Shown here one piece after another: positions 34,425 through 43,270 of a stretch of DNA of 64,000 bases; position 1 is the stretch's first letter; each line of letters begins with the position of its first letter. This stretch comes from JBBSDP01 sp038240605. Its GTDB lineage: Bacteria > Planctomycetota > Phycisphaerae > Tepidisphaerales > Tepidisphaeraceae. Position numbers and translations under genes: made by a program. The notes beneath the pieces are model-generated. The model did no database searches, had not been told where the DNA came from, and saw nothing but the letters and a program-made list of their open reading frames with translations. The stretch covers positions 124,001-188,000 of the forward strand of contig JBBSDP010000003.1 of the NCBI GenBank assembly GCA_038240605.1, written 5' to 3'.

Positions 34425-35819
34425 ATGGAAACATTGATGATCGGCGTTTCGGGGATGCGCGGCACCGTCGGCGGGACGCTGACGCCGCCCGTGGTCGGGC
34501 GCATGGCGGCGGCGTTTGCCGTCTGGCTCAACGGAAGCGGAACGCCCGCCAACGGCGTGCACTTTCGCGTTGCCTTCGGACGCGATTCGCGCCCCAGCGG
34601 AACGTGGGTGCGCGATGCCGCGGTTTCGGCCCTCGCCGCCAGCGGCATCGAGGTGATCGACCTGGACATCGTCACCACGCCCGGCGTGGCAATGATGGTG
34701 CGGCACCTGGGCGTTGATGCGGGCATGATTGCCACCGCCTCGCACAACCCCATCGAATGGAACGGCTTGAAGTTCCTGAACCGTGACGCGATCGCCCCCC
34801 CGCCGGCCGATGCCCAGGCGATCCAGCGGCTTTACAACGAGGGGAGCACCGCGTTCGTCAGAGTCAACGAGTTGCAGCAGCCGCGCCGCAACAGCGAGAC
34901 CCACGCCCTGCACATCAAGCGGATCCTCGATCACGTTGACGTGCTGGGCATCTCCGCCAAGCGGTACAAGGTCGTGCTGGACAGTGTCAACGGGGCAGGC
35001 TGCGTCGCAACCGCGACGCTCCTGAACCGCCTGGGCTGCCAGCTCATTCACCTGAACGCGACCCCGAACGGAATCTTTCCGCACGAGCCCGAGCCGTCGG
35101 AGAAGAATCTGACCGGCCTTACCGACGAGGTCCAGCGGCAGAAGGCGGACGTTGGTTTCGCGCAGGACCCGGACGCCGACCGGCTGGCCGTGGTCGATGA
35201 ACAGGGCAACTACATCGGCGAGGAGTATTCGCTGGCACTGGCCGCCCAGCTACTGCTATCCCGGCGTCGCGGGATCGCGGTGGCCAACCTGTCGACGAGC
35301 CGAATGCTGGACGACATCGCCGCCGCTCACGATGGCCGCGTCATTCGCACGCCGGTCGGAGAAGCGAACGTCGTCCAGGCGATCCTCGCCCACAAGGCGG
35401 TTATCGGCGGGGAAGGCAACGGGGGCGTCATCGATCCGCGCATTGTCCCGGGCCGCGACAGCCTCGTCGGCATCGCCTACGTGCTTCAGCTCATGGCGTC
35501 CACCGGCAAGTCGATCGGCCAGCTCGTCAGTGATTTTCCACGCTATGAGATCGTCAAGACCAAGTTCGAATGCCGCCGTGAAGATGCCGATCGCGCCGTC
35601 GAGGCGATACGCGATCGATTTTCGGCGGAACGGGTGGACGTGCAGGACGGGGTGAGGATCGACTGGGCCAACGCCTGGGTTCATGCGCGTCCCAGCAATA
35701 CCGAACCGATCATGCGCATCATCGCCGAGGCCCCGGACCGCGCTACGGCGCAATGGCGAATCGATGAAGTGCGCCAGATCGTGAACCACACGCTGGGCAC
35801 CGCCGTTGCCCAAGCCTAG
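34425..35819 (+). CDS. glmM: Phosphoglucosamine mutase / phosphohexomutase
   Basis: This alpha-D-phosphohexomutase of 464 residues converts glucosamine-6-phosphate to glucosamine-1-phosphate if it is GlmM. The active-site loop ATASHNP carries phosphoserine Ser106. The metal-binding loop QDPDADRLAVVD, the sugar-binding GEGNGGVIDP and the phosphate-binding RPSNTEPIMRI are all present in order. GlmM and phosphomannomutase/phosphoglucomutase are hard to separate by eye; GlmM is preferred for GEGNGGVI and length. AGGAG lies five nt before the ATG at 34425; the frame runs open further upstream without coding character. A perfect 30-bp palindrome follows the stop. Confidence 0.85.
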   Translation: METLMIGVSGMRGTVGGTLTPPVVGRMAAAFAVWLNGSGTPANGVHFRVAFGRDSRPSGTWVRDAAVSALAASGIEVIDLDIVTTPGVAMMVRHLGVDAGMIATASHNPIEWNGLKFLNRDAIAPPPADAQAIQRLYNEGSTAFVRVNELQQPRRNSETHALHIKRILDHVDVLGISAKRYKVVLDSVNGAGCVATATLLNRLGCQLIHLNATPNGIFPHEPEPSEKNLTGLTDEVQRQKADVGFAQDPDADRLAVVDEQGNYIGEEYSLALAAQLLLSRRRGIAVANLSTSRMLDDIAAAHDGRVIRTPVGEANVVQAILAHKAVIGGEGNGGVIDPRIVPGRDSLVGIAYVLQLMASTGKSIGQLVSDFPRYEIVKTKFECRREDADRAVEAIRDRFSAERVDVQDGVRIDWANAWVHARPSNTEPIMRIIAEAPDRATAQWRIDEVRQIVNHTLGTAVAQA

Positions 35820-35846
35820 GGGACATGCATGGTTTGGAATGACGTT

Positions 35847-35918
35847 TCAGAGCCGCGCACGTCAGTAAGCGGTGTGGGCAGTTCCGCGCACACCGCTTAC
35901 TGACGTGCGCGGCTCTGA
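35847..35918. repeat. Palindromic element, copy 2 (perfect 30-bp arms)
   Basis: A perfect inverted repeat of 30-bp arms (35847-35876 and 35889-35918) encloses a 12-nt loop. The left arm contains AGCCGCGCACGTCAGTAAGC and ends in GGTGTG. It lies between the convergent 3' ends of glmM and fabI, so it may also work as a bidirectional terminator, although no T-run follows. It shares its core with the copies at 26087-26149 and 60366-60429. Confidence 0.92.
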
Positions 35919-35934
35919 TAGATGAATGGCTCGA

Positions 35935-36729
35935 TCAAAGCCCGACGACGTTAAAGCCTGCATCCACGTAAATGTTCTCACCGGTCACGCCGGTGGAGAG
36001 GTCGCTGAGCAGGTAGGCGGACGTCTTCCCAACCTCGTCGGCGGTGATGTTCCGCTGAAGCGGCGCCTTGCGTTCCATGTGGGCGAACATCTCGTCGATC
36101 CCCCCAACCGCCATCGCGCTCAGGGTCTTCACGGGTCCCGCGCTGACCGTATTCACGCGGATCCGCTTTGCGCCCAGGTCAAAGGCGAGGTACCGGGCGG
36201 ACGCTTCCAGAGCGGCTTTGGCGACGCCCATGACGTTATAGCCCGGGATCACCTTTTCGCTGCCGAGGTACGTCAGCGCGATGATCGAGCCCCCTTCCGG
36301 CATGAGCGGCACGGCGGCGCGCGCCAGGGCAATGAGGCTGTAAGCACTGATGTCCAGCGCCTGCTTGAAAACGTCACGCGGCGTGGACGTGAAGATGCCC
36401 GTGTCTTTCTTGAGATAATCACGATTGGCAAACGCCAGGCAATGGACGAGAAAGTCGATCGTGCCGAACTGTTCCTTGGCACCCGCGAAAAATCGCTCGA
36501 TCGATTCATCGCTGGCAACGTCGCACGGGTGCAACCAGGATTCGCTGAAGCCGTTCTCTTCCATCGCCTTGCGAACCCGGCGCTGCGACTTTTCGATGTT
36601 ATCCATCGGCAGGAACCCAAACCCGCACTTGCCCCCCTGCTGGATGACGTTGGTGGCGATGTGGGTGGCGATGCTCCGGTCGTTGGCGATGTTGAGAACG
36701 AGACCTTTTTTGCCGTCGAGTATTCCCAT
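35935..36729 (-). CDS. fabI: Enoyl-[acyl-carrier-protein] reductase (NADH)
   Basis: FabI reduces enoyl-ACP in the last step of each fatty-acid elongation cycle. The 264-residue short-chain dehydrogenase starts MGILDGKKGLVLNIANDRSI, the divergent FabI nucleotide-binding motif. YNVMGVAKAALEASARYLA contains the catalytic Tyr-x6-Lys, and RIRVNTVSAGPVKTLSAMA is the FabI-type substrate loop. GGAGACGAC precedes the ATG at 36729. The target of triclosan and related inhibitors in other bacteria. It stands alone between two intergenic regions. Confidence 0.95.
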   Translation of the reverse strand: MGILDGKKGLVLNIANDRSIATHIATNVIQQGGKCGFGFLPMDNIEKSQRRVRKAMEENGFSESWLHPCDVASDESIERFFAGAKEQFGTIDFLVHCLAFANRDYLKKDTGIFTSTPRDVFKQALDISAYSLIALARAAVPLMPEGGSIIALTYLGSEKVIPGYNVMGVAKAALEASARYLAFDLGAKRIRVNTVSAGPVKTLSAMAVGGIDEMFAHMERKAPLQRNITADEVGKTSAYLLSDLSTGVTGENIYVDAGFNVVGL

Positions 36730-36842
36730 GTCGTCTCCGTGTTCCGCGCCAGCTTAGTGATGAGCGGTAGCGGGAACAAGAGATGAGCGGCGCGCGGGTG
36801 CGACACGCGGCGCTGAGTGTCCGGCGGGATCGCTGGGGCGAT

Positions 36843-37160
36843 TTACTTATCGTCCGGAAAGGCGAGCACGCGGAATAGTTCGCGCTCGTTCAGAACGTTG
36901 CGGAGGTCGTGTAGAAGCTGATCGGGCGAACTGGCGGAAATCAGATCCATTACGTTCTGCTGGCGATCCAGCAGAACCCGCCGTTCAGCCTGAAGACTTT
37001 CGATCTGCCGGGACAGCTCGCGATTTCTGGCAAGCAAGAGCAGGCTTTGGGGCGACGTCGATGATTCGTCATCTGTTTGATCCGATCCGTACTGCATCTG
37101 CGAATGGAGCGGCGGCGCGCTCCCCTCTTCAACATGTTCGATTGGTGAGGTCCACATCAT
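36843..37160 (-). CDS. Small coiled-coil protein, function unknown
   Basis: The 105-residue protein has a good ribosome-binding site (AAGGAG, 7 nt before the ATG at 37160). The N-terminal 40 residues are polar and acidic and look disordered. From residue 42 a coiled coil is likely (ARNRELSRQIESLQAERRVL and following), ending in VLNERELFRVLAFPDDK. No family was recognised, and there is no signal peptide. It is separated from fabI by 113 nt and may be independent. Confidence 0.6.
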   Translation of the reverse strand: MMWTSPIEHVEEGSAPPLHSQMQYGSDQTDDESSTSPQSLLLLARNRELSRQIESLQAERRVLLDRQQNVMDLISASSPDQLLHDLRNVLNERELFRVLAFPDDK

Positions 37161-37404
37161 CTCGGTACTCCTTTCCCTATGTGGAATTAAGTGTGTGCCA
37201 GCAAGCTTCGCGCCAACGTCCTACGGCATCGAGAGATGAGGATTATCCCCCTTTTTTTCCTGAGAATGCCAGACAGACGCGTAATCATCAGGACAGAATG
37301 TCTGTATCTCCAGTCGCCAACTACGCTGCCGAGCGACTATCCGGCCGGCACTCCATTTGCCGGGGTCGCTGCGGTGGACTAAACCGACTCAACCAGGAGA
37401 AGTC

Positions 37405-38172
37405 ATGGCGAACTCAGCGATCGAAGCGGCATTGAAGCCGATCACAGATCTCAAGAATCGGGGATCCGAACTCGTCGAGCGAACGCTCGACACCACGCAC
37501 ATCAACATTGGCGGGCGGGAGCGATGGATTTCAGTTTTCACCGGCAGTGCGCTCACGTTCGCGGGGCTCAAGATGCGATCCCTTCCCGGCCTGCTCCTTG
37601 CGGGCGTCGGCGCGGCAGTAGCGCACCGAGGTTGGAGTGGCCATTGTTTCGCGTATGCAGCAATGAACAAGGATGGCCGCGGCGAGCCCACCCCGCCGGA
37701 AGCTTACTTCGAACGTGGCATTCACGTGGCCGAGAACGTGACGATCGACCGGTCTCCCGAAGACCTCTACCGATTCTGGCGAAAGCTGGAAAATCTCCCG
37801 CGCGTGATGAGCCATCTGCGCGAGGTCAAGCCGCTCGACGGCAATCGTTCGCACTGGGTCGCGCAAGCGCCAGCGGGATTGAGCATCGCGTGGGACGCCG
37901 AGATCATTAACGACGAGAAAAACGAATTGATTGCCTGGCGTTCGCTGCCCGGCGCGGTCGTGGACAACGCCGGCTCCGTGCGCTTCGCTCCGACGGCTGA
38001 CGGGAAGAGCACGGAGCTGAAAGTAACAATCGATTACATCGCGCCCGGAGGCCGTTTCCTCTCGACCGTCGCCCGCCTCTTCGGCCAATCGCCTGACCAG
38101 GAAGTCCGCGCCGATCTGGCTCGGTTCAAGCAAATCATGGAGGCGGCGGCGGAAATCGGACGTTCGGCCTGA
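37405..38172 (+). CDS. SRPBCC-domain membrane protein with DUF2892-like N terminus
   Basis: The 255-residue protein starts after AGGAG. The first half has INIGGRERWISVFTGSALTF and SLPGLLLAGVGAAVAHRGW, like the DUF2892/YgaP membrane module. The C-terminal half (about residues 105-250) is a polyketide cyclase/START-like SRPBCC domain, seen in VTIDRSPEDLYRFWRKLENL, FPR-like LPRVMSHLREVKPLDGN and VTIDYIAPGGRF. This fusion is common in bacteria, often in stress loci, but its ligand is unknown. The 245 nt upstream hold no other gene. Confidence 0.82.
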   Translation: MANSAIEAALKPITDLKNRGSELVERTLDTTHINIGGRERWISVFTGSALTFAGLKMRSLPGLLLAGVGAAVAHRGWSGHCFAYAAMNKDGRGEPTPPEAYFERGIHVAENVTIDRSPEDLYRFWRKLENLPRVMSHLREVKPLDGNRSHWVAQAPAGLSIAWDAEIINDEKNELIAWRSLPGAVVDNAGSVRFAPTADGKSTELKVTIDYIAPGGRFLSTVARLFGQSPDQEVRADLARFKQIMEAAAEIGRSA

Positions 38173-38226
38173 ACGACATCGACTGAGCAGGAGTTTCATC
38201 TCCTTAGCGACGATACAATCGCTGGC

Positions 38227-40773
38227 ATGGAACTTCTCCGCGCGTGGGTCATCATCGGGCTCTGTGCCGTCGGCGCAATCGCGGCGCCTCCGCCAGAGCA
38301 GGTTCCGACGTTCACGTTGCGGGCGCGTGTCGCGCAAGTTGGCGGCAAATCTCCCGAGGCCAGCAAGCTCACGGTTCACCTCGGTTCCGCCAGCGCGACC
38401 TTGTCCGGGCCGGCTTGGTCGGAGTGGCTCGCCTTCGACCGTACGCAGGTCGATCGGACACTCAAAGAGTATCCCGCCATTTATCTGGATCGCTGGCCGG
38501 TGGTCGTGCACCTCTCGTTCGATGGCGTTGCCGACCCGACCCTCGTCGAGGCGGAGCTGAAGTTCGACCGGGAGGCGAGGGCGATTCCACTCCGCGGCGA
38601 GTTGATGGGCCCATCGCTGGGCTTGCTTGTGTGGAGGGAGGGCTCCGACGAACATGCCGCGGCCGCCACCATGGCGGTTTACAACCAGCGGTATTGGAAG
38701 GCGATTGAAGACGTGCAACTCGCTGCCAATTTGCGGCCCAAACACTTCGCATTCGTCGATCGTTTCATCGGCGGCGATGACGATCGCATCGACTGGCGCG
38801 AGGGTATCTTCAATCTCGCTCGTGCCGGCTTCAGCGCGGTGATGGTGCCGCCCTCGAAACCGATCCGATCTTTGCTCCTGGAATCCGGCGTGAAGCGAAC
38901 CGCCTGGGCCGTCTACTCCCCGCCTGGCTATGCGTTTGAGAACCCGCTGAACCCCAACGATAAGCCGTTTCAAACGCCCGCCGGTTGGGCGGCCGAGCTG
39001 GCGAAGCCGTACCTCGAAGCCGGCTATGCGCCGACCGATCTGGCCGCGATCGCGATGGCTGATGAACCCGGCTGGTACTACCCTGGCGCGTTCAAAATGC
39101 TGGAGCTACCTGCGGCTGCGGCACGCTTCCATTCCTACCTCCAGGCGCAAGGCCTCAAGCCACAGGACGTGGGCGCGACATCGTGGGACGAGGTGAAGCC
39201 GATCGGGCGCAGCGGCGCAAAGGATCGCGCATCGCGCGTCTGCTTCTATTGGACGACGCGGTTCTTCGCGTGGGATTCGGCCCGCTACTTCGCCAATTGC
39301 ACCCGCGCGCTGGAGGGAGCGCTCTACCCCGGCATTCCGCTGACGACGAATTGGAACTTTTTCTCCGGCCGACTCTACGTGCCGGGCCCGGTCGCGAACA
39401 ACGCCGATCGCAAGAGCCCCGACGCCGCCATGGGTGGCCACGACTGGCTGGAGTTCGGCCGGATGCGCGGATGCACCATGCTCTGGACGGAAGACTGGTT
39501 CAGTGACGCGCAGGCGTATCAGTGGTCGTTCTATGCATCGAAGCTCCGCTGTGCGGCGGAAAAGGGTGGCATCAGTTTCGGCGGGTACGTCGTGCCCCGC
39601 GCCGCCGGCGACCGGGACGACGGGCTCCTTCAGAAAATACTTTGCCTCGTGGGCAGCGGTGCTAAAGGGGTCAACACGTACGTCTTCGGCCCCGAATACA
39701 ACTTCCCGGGCAACTGCTATTCCGATCGCCCCAACCACCTTCGCAAATTCGCGGAGGCGTTCGGGATGATCGGCCGGGCGGAAGACGTGCTCTGGCCGGG
39801 CAAACGTCCACGCCCGCAGGTTGCGATCCTCTCGCCGAAGAGCTCCGAAATGTGGGATTCAGCGGAGGGGAAGAATCCCACGCCGATCAGTGATGCGACC
39901 AACGTTCACCTGAATAGCGAGACGGTCGATTACATGGCCGAGGTGGCCGACCTCTACCTGGCCCTTGAGCACGCCAACATTCCCACGGATTTTGTTGAGG
40001 AGGAGGACCTCACGCCCGCCGGCCTTGCCGCCTACCGAGTCCTTTACCTGACCGAACCGGACGTCCCCGAGGAGTTTCAGAAAGGACTGGTCGAATGGGT
40101 CCGGTCCGGCGGTATTCTGGTCACGGTCCCAGGCGCAGGACGGCACGATCGCTATGGCGATGCTTGCCATATTCTGGCGGACCTGGATTCAAACGGCGAA
40201 ACGCCTTATCCGCGAACGCAGATCGCCAATCTCGCTTCGCTGCGACAAGTCGGAACGTTGAAATTGGGGGCGGGCACGGCGCCGGCATTCGGTGCGAGAG
40301 CGGAATTGGGTCAACCTGGCAATAAGCCGATCGCGATGTTCGACGACAACGCGGCCGCGACGGTCCGCACAGTGGCAGGCAAGGGAAGCGTCACCCATTT
40401 CGCATGGTTCCCAGGCATCTCATATGCGCGCACGGCGACCACCGCAAAGGGCCGCTTGCCATCCGGATATTCAGATCTCATTCGAGAGGCGATCGTCACA
40501 CCCGCGCGCGAGGCCGGCGTAAGTCCGCCGGTCATCACTGACCACGCGATCGTTGAAACCCCGTTGCTCATTTCCGATGCCGGCGCCGCGGTAACACTAC
40601 TCAACTGGAACAACGAGCCGATCGAAAAGCTGATGATGACGGTGCGGGTTCCGTTCATCGTCAAATCCGTCCAAAGCGTCAGCGCCGGAGCGATTCCCTT
40701 CACGGTCGAAGCTGGGGAAGTCCATTTTTCCTTACCCCTTCGTTCCGCCGACATCGTTTCGCTGAAGCCGTAA
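38227..40773 (+). CDS. Large secreted GH42/beta-galactosidase-like protein, function unknown
   Basis: The 848-residue protein has a signal peptide (AWVIIGLCAVGAIAA). The central part looks like a TIM-barrel glycosidase region, with AIAMADEPGWYYPG and MLWTEDWFSDAQAYQWSF as candidate acidic-residue strands. A later segment, LYLALEHANIPTDFVEEEDL and LPEFQ-like PDVPEEFQKGLVEWVRSGG, resembles the beta-galactosidase trimerisation (glutamine amidotransferase-like) domain that follows GH42 barrels. The last 130 residues are beta-rich. The family assignment is tentative, but an exported carbohydrate-active role fits neighbouring secreted proteins. No clear ribosome-binding site is visible before the ATG. 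Confidence 0.65.
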   Translation: MELLRAWVIIGLCAVGAIAAPPPEQVPTFTLRARVAQVGGKSPEASKLTVHLGSASATLSGPAWSEWLAFDRTQVDRTLKEYPAIYLDRWPVVVHLSFDGVADPTLVEAELKFDREARAIPLRGELMGPSLGLLVWREGSDEHAAAATMAVYNQRYWKAIEDVQLAANLRPKHFAFVDRFIGGDDDRIDWREGIFNLARAGFSAVMVPPSKPIRSLLLESGVKRTAWAVYSPPGYAFENPLNPNDKPFQTPAGWAAELAKPYLEAGYAPTDLAAIAMADEPGWYYPGAFKMLELPAAAARFHSYLQAQGLKPQDVGATSWDEVKPIGRSGAKDRASRVCFYWTTRFFAWDSARYFANCTRALEGALYPGIPLTTNWNFFSGRLYVPGPVANNADRKSPDAAMGGHDWLEFGRMRGCTMLWTEDWFSDAQAYQWSFYASKLRCAAEKGGISFGGYVVPRAAGDRDDGLLQKILCLVGSGAKGVNTYVFGPEYNFPGNCYSDRPNHLRKFAEAFGMIGRAEDVLWPGKRPRPQVAILSPKSSEMWDSAEGKNPTPISDATNVHLNSETVDYMAEVADLYLALEHANIPTDFVEEEDLTPAGLAAYRVLYLTEPDVPEEFQKGLVEWVRSGGILVTVPGAGRHDRYGDACHILADLDSNGETPYPRTQIANLASLRQVGTLKLGAGTAPAFGARAELGQPGNKPIAMFDDNAAATVRTVAGKGSVTHFAWFPGISYARTATTAKGRLPSGYSDLIREAIVTPAREAGVSPPVITDHAIVETPLLISDAGAAVTLLNWNNEPIEKLMMTVRVPFIVKSVQSVSAGAIPFTVEAGEVHFSLPLRSADIVSLKP

Positions 40774-40864
40774 GGTCGAAGCGGTTGATCTACCTCTTTT
40801 GAAAGTTTGAGTGCGGCGGGAGTCACGCTTGCCGCGGCCGATGCGTGCGGCGAGAACAACGGCC

Positions 40865-42061
40865 ATGCGGGAGCGGCTTCGAATTGGGGTGGTGGGATGC
40901 GGGATCGCCGGGACCAGCTTCGCTTTACTAGCCAAGCGCAACGGACATCACGTTGCGCTCTTTGAACGGACCGGGCACGTCGGGCCAATCGGGGCCGGCG
41001 TGCTGCTCCAGCCCTCGGGACAGAGGGTGCTGGCGGCGATGGGGCTGCTGGAGGCGGTGACGGCGCACGCGGAGGTCGTGCGGGAGATCCACGCCCTCAC
41101 ACATCGCGGCCATGAACTGATCCGTCTGCGCTACGATGAGCACGACCCCGGCGTCTTCGCCTACGGACTACATCGCGGCGACCTTTTCAGCGTATTGCAT
41201 CAATCCCTGATGGATGCCGGCGTCGAGCTGCGCCTCGCGTGCGAGATGAACGGATGCGTCCCGTCAGGCAGCGAGCTGAGGCTCGAAGACACCCGCGGAA
41301 CGTCTCACGGACCCTTCGACCTGGTCGTGGCAGCCGACGGCGCGCGGTCACGACTGCGCGAGATTTGCGGCATTCCCCATCGATGCCGCGAGTACGAGCA
41401 CGGCGCGCTCTGGGCGGTGGGAAGGAGCAATGAGGTCCGCGGTAAACTTTTCCAGGTAACCCGCGGTACGGGGCGTCTTGCCGGAATGTTGCCGATGGGA
41501 GAAGGCCGGTGCAGCTTCTTCTGGGGCATCCGACGCGACGAATACGAGCGCCTGCGGGAGCGGAAGGATTGGAAGCCGTGGCGCGATGAAGTCGCGTCGC
41601 TGATGCCATTGGCGGCGCCGATGCTGGAGCAGATAGATTCGGCGGAGCTGGTCTTCACGACGTTCTGGCACACGCGCATGCCGAGGTGGGATTTGGACGC
41701 AATGGTGTTCATCGGCGATGCCGCCCACGCGACCAGCCCGCACCTGGGCCAGGGCGTGAACCTCGCCCTGATCGACGCGGCCACGCTCGCCTCGGCGATC
41801 GAAACGGCTCCCACCCTCACTGCTGCAGTCACTGCCTATGGCGAGCGCCGAAGCCGGCAACTGCGCTTCTACTCGCGCGCGACCGGCCTGCTCACCCCCT
41901 TCTTCCAGTCCGACGGCTGGATTCGCGGCCTCGGCCGCGACATTTGCCTGCCGCGCATTTCACGCATCGCGCCTTTCCGACGACTGATGCTCGCGACCCT
42001 TCGCGGTGAAGTGTTCGGCGATCCGGCACCGATCATGCCGATCGAACGAGATGCAAAATGA
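40865..42061 (+). CDS. FAD-dependent monooxygenase
   Basis: The 398-residue group A flavoprotein monooxygenase has the dinucleotide motif IGVVGCGIAGTSFALLAKRN, the middle motif DLVVAADGARSRLRE (DG motif), and the C-terminal GDAAHATSPHLGQGVNLALI, which binds the FAD ribityl chain. The family hydroxylates aromatic or other small molecules using NAD(P)H and oxygen. The substrate is not predictable, and salicylate- or UbiH-like enzymes are possible relatives. The ATG at 40865 is placed at the first residue of the Rossmann strand. A very small ORF overlaps its 3' end. Confidence 0.88.
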   Translation: MRERLRIGVVGCGIAGTSFALLAKRNGHHVALFERTGHVGPIGAGVLLQPSGQRVLAAMGLLEAVTAHAEVVREIHALTHRGHELIRLRYDEHDPGVFAYGLHRGDLFSVLHQSLMDAGVELRLACEMNGCVPSGSELRLEDTRGTSHGPFDLVVAADGARSRLREICGIPHRCREYEHGALWAVGRSNEVRGKLFQVTRGTGRLAGMLPMGEGRCSFFWGIRRDEYERLRERKDWKPWRDEVASLMPLAAPMLEQIDSAELVFTTFWHTRMPRWDLDAMVFIGDAAHATSPHLGQGVNLALIDAATLASAIETAPTLTAAVTAYGERRSRQLRFYSRATGLLTPFFQSDGWIRGLGRDICLPRISRIAPFRRLMLATLRGEVFGDPAPIMPIERDAK

Positions 42062-42203
42062 GCACCGTTCCCGAACCAACGGACGTGATCTATTGCAAGC
42101 GCTGCGACTACCTTCCCAGTGGGTTTATTCAATTCTCTTGATCGCGCTGCTGTGCGTCGTGGCGGCTTGCACCTATTGGCTGACTCCGGCGCTGCCGGAA
42201 TGA
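42051..42203 (+). CDS. Tiny membrane protein or frameshifted remnant, unknown
   Basis: In this frame 50 residues begin MQNEHRSRTNGRD and contain one hydrophobic helix, SILLIALLCVVAACTYWL. A second frame, starting at 42058 with an ATGA overlap of the upstream stop, begins MSTVPEPTDVIYCKRCDYLP and ends after 27 codons. That N terminus (YCKRCDY) resembles the first zinc knuckle of small planctomycete ribbon proteins. Combining the two frames by a shift near 42110 would give a ribbon plus helix protein. The status is uncertain. Confidence 0.35.
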   Translation: MQNEHRSRTNGRDLLQALRLPSQWVYSILLIALLCVVAACTYWLTPALPE

Positions 42204-43270
42204 GCGAATGAATCGTCGGTCAGGAGGCTGAGTGAATTGTCTTCAGTTCGAATTTCGCGATTTACCAGGTGCGAAACGTACGCCTGGAAGCGGTGGTCGA
42301 GCGTCGTGATGTCGTCGCCAAAATAATGCTCGAGCTGCGCCGGGGCGGACCGCGGGTCCCACGCGGCACCCGCAGGGCGCGAGTCGGCGGGCGAGGCAGC
42401 GAAGAGCCGGCCGGCGGCGGCGTCCGCCATCATGCGCTGAAGCCCGCGCCGGTAACGGCCTCCTTCGCCATCGCAGAGGAAGCGCGTAAAGGCCCAGCTC
42501 TGGCCGTAGAAGGCCGCGATCCGACCGGGCGGGCCGTTGACCACCTGGCCGGCGTGGATCATCGAAAGCTGCTTGAGCGTGAAGAGCCGCTTCTGGTCGA
42601 TCGCGGTTCGCAACGATGAAAACCGGCCGGAATTGACCTGCATGTCCCACCACGGGGCCGTGCCATCCCAGCGGATGTCTTCGAACATGCAGGCGATCCC
42701 TTCCTCCAGGAATGGAGGGATACGGTTGCGGAAGTGGCGGGCGGCGTACTGATGGAACCCCTCATGAGCGGCAACGGAAAAGGTGCCGACGTCGCCGATG
42801 AAATAGGCGACGTACCAGTCCCCCACCGTATACCCGCCTCGGTTAATATGCAGGTAAATGGCCGCATCGGGACCGGTGCTGTGTCGCGTGAACTGCGCCC
42901 ACTGATCGCGCGTGAGGAACAGGTAGCAGACCATCGGCTCACCGCCGGCCGGAAGGTCTCCGGTCAACTGGCGGTATTCGGCAAATGCCCCCTCCATCAC
43001 ATGGCCGACCCTGGTGAGGAATTCACGATCTTCGATCGTCGTATAGATGACGTAGTGCGGCGTCACCACACGCCGTGCGGTCTTCGTGTCGTAGGTCCAG
43101 GGTTCTACGCAAACTGGGGCGAGCGGCGTTGTGACGTGAGGGTGGCCGGGAGCGGTTTTGTCATGTCCGCATCCCGCCGCAGCGAGCAGCAGCACAACGC
43201 CGATTGGCACGAACCGAATCAGACGAGCGATCCGCCCGTGCCGCGTGAATCTAATGATCGGACCCGTCAT
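42173..43270 (-). CDS. Lipoprotein with HEXXH metallopeptidase-like motif
   Basis: The 365-residue protein has a lipobox, LLAAAGC, with Cys34, and is probably an outer-membrane or periplasmic lipoprotein. FSVAAHEGFHQYAARHF carries HEGFH (His169, Glu170, His173), and FLEEGIACMFE 16-20 residues later supplies a Glu, a gluzincin arrangement as in DUF1570 proteins. It is predicted to be a zinc peptidase, but peptidase activity is inferred from the motif only. The start overlaps the DacB stop by 4 nt, indicating coupling and perhaps shared action on the cell envelope. It overlaps slightly with the small plus-strand ORF at its 3' end. Confidence 0.75.
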   Translation of the reverse strand: MTGPIIRFTRHGRIARLIRFVPIGVVLLLAAAGCGHDKTAPGHPHVTTPLAPVCVEPWTYDTKTARRVVTPHYVIYTTIEDREFLTRVGHVMEGAFAEYRQLTGDLPAGGEPMVCYLFLTRDQWAQFTRHSTGPDAAIYLHINRGGYTVGDWYVAYFIGDVGTFSVAAHEGFHQYAARHFRNRIPPFLEEGIACMFEDIRWDGTAPWWDMQVNSGRFSSLRTAIDQKRLFTLKQLSMIHAGQVVNGPPGRIAAFYGQSWAFTRFLCDGEGGRYRRGLQRMMADAAAGRLFAASPADSRPAGAAWDPRSAPAQLEHYFGDDITTLDHRFQAYVSHLVNREIRTEDNSLSLLTDDSFAHSGSAGVSQ

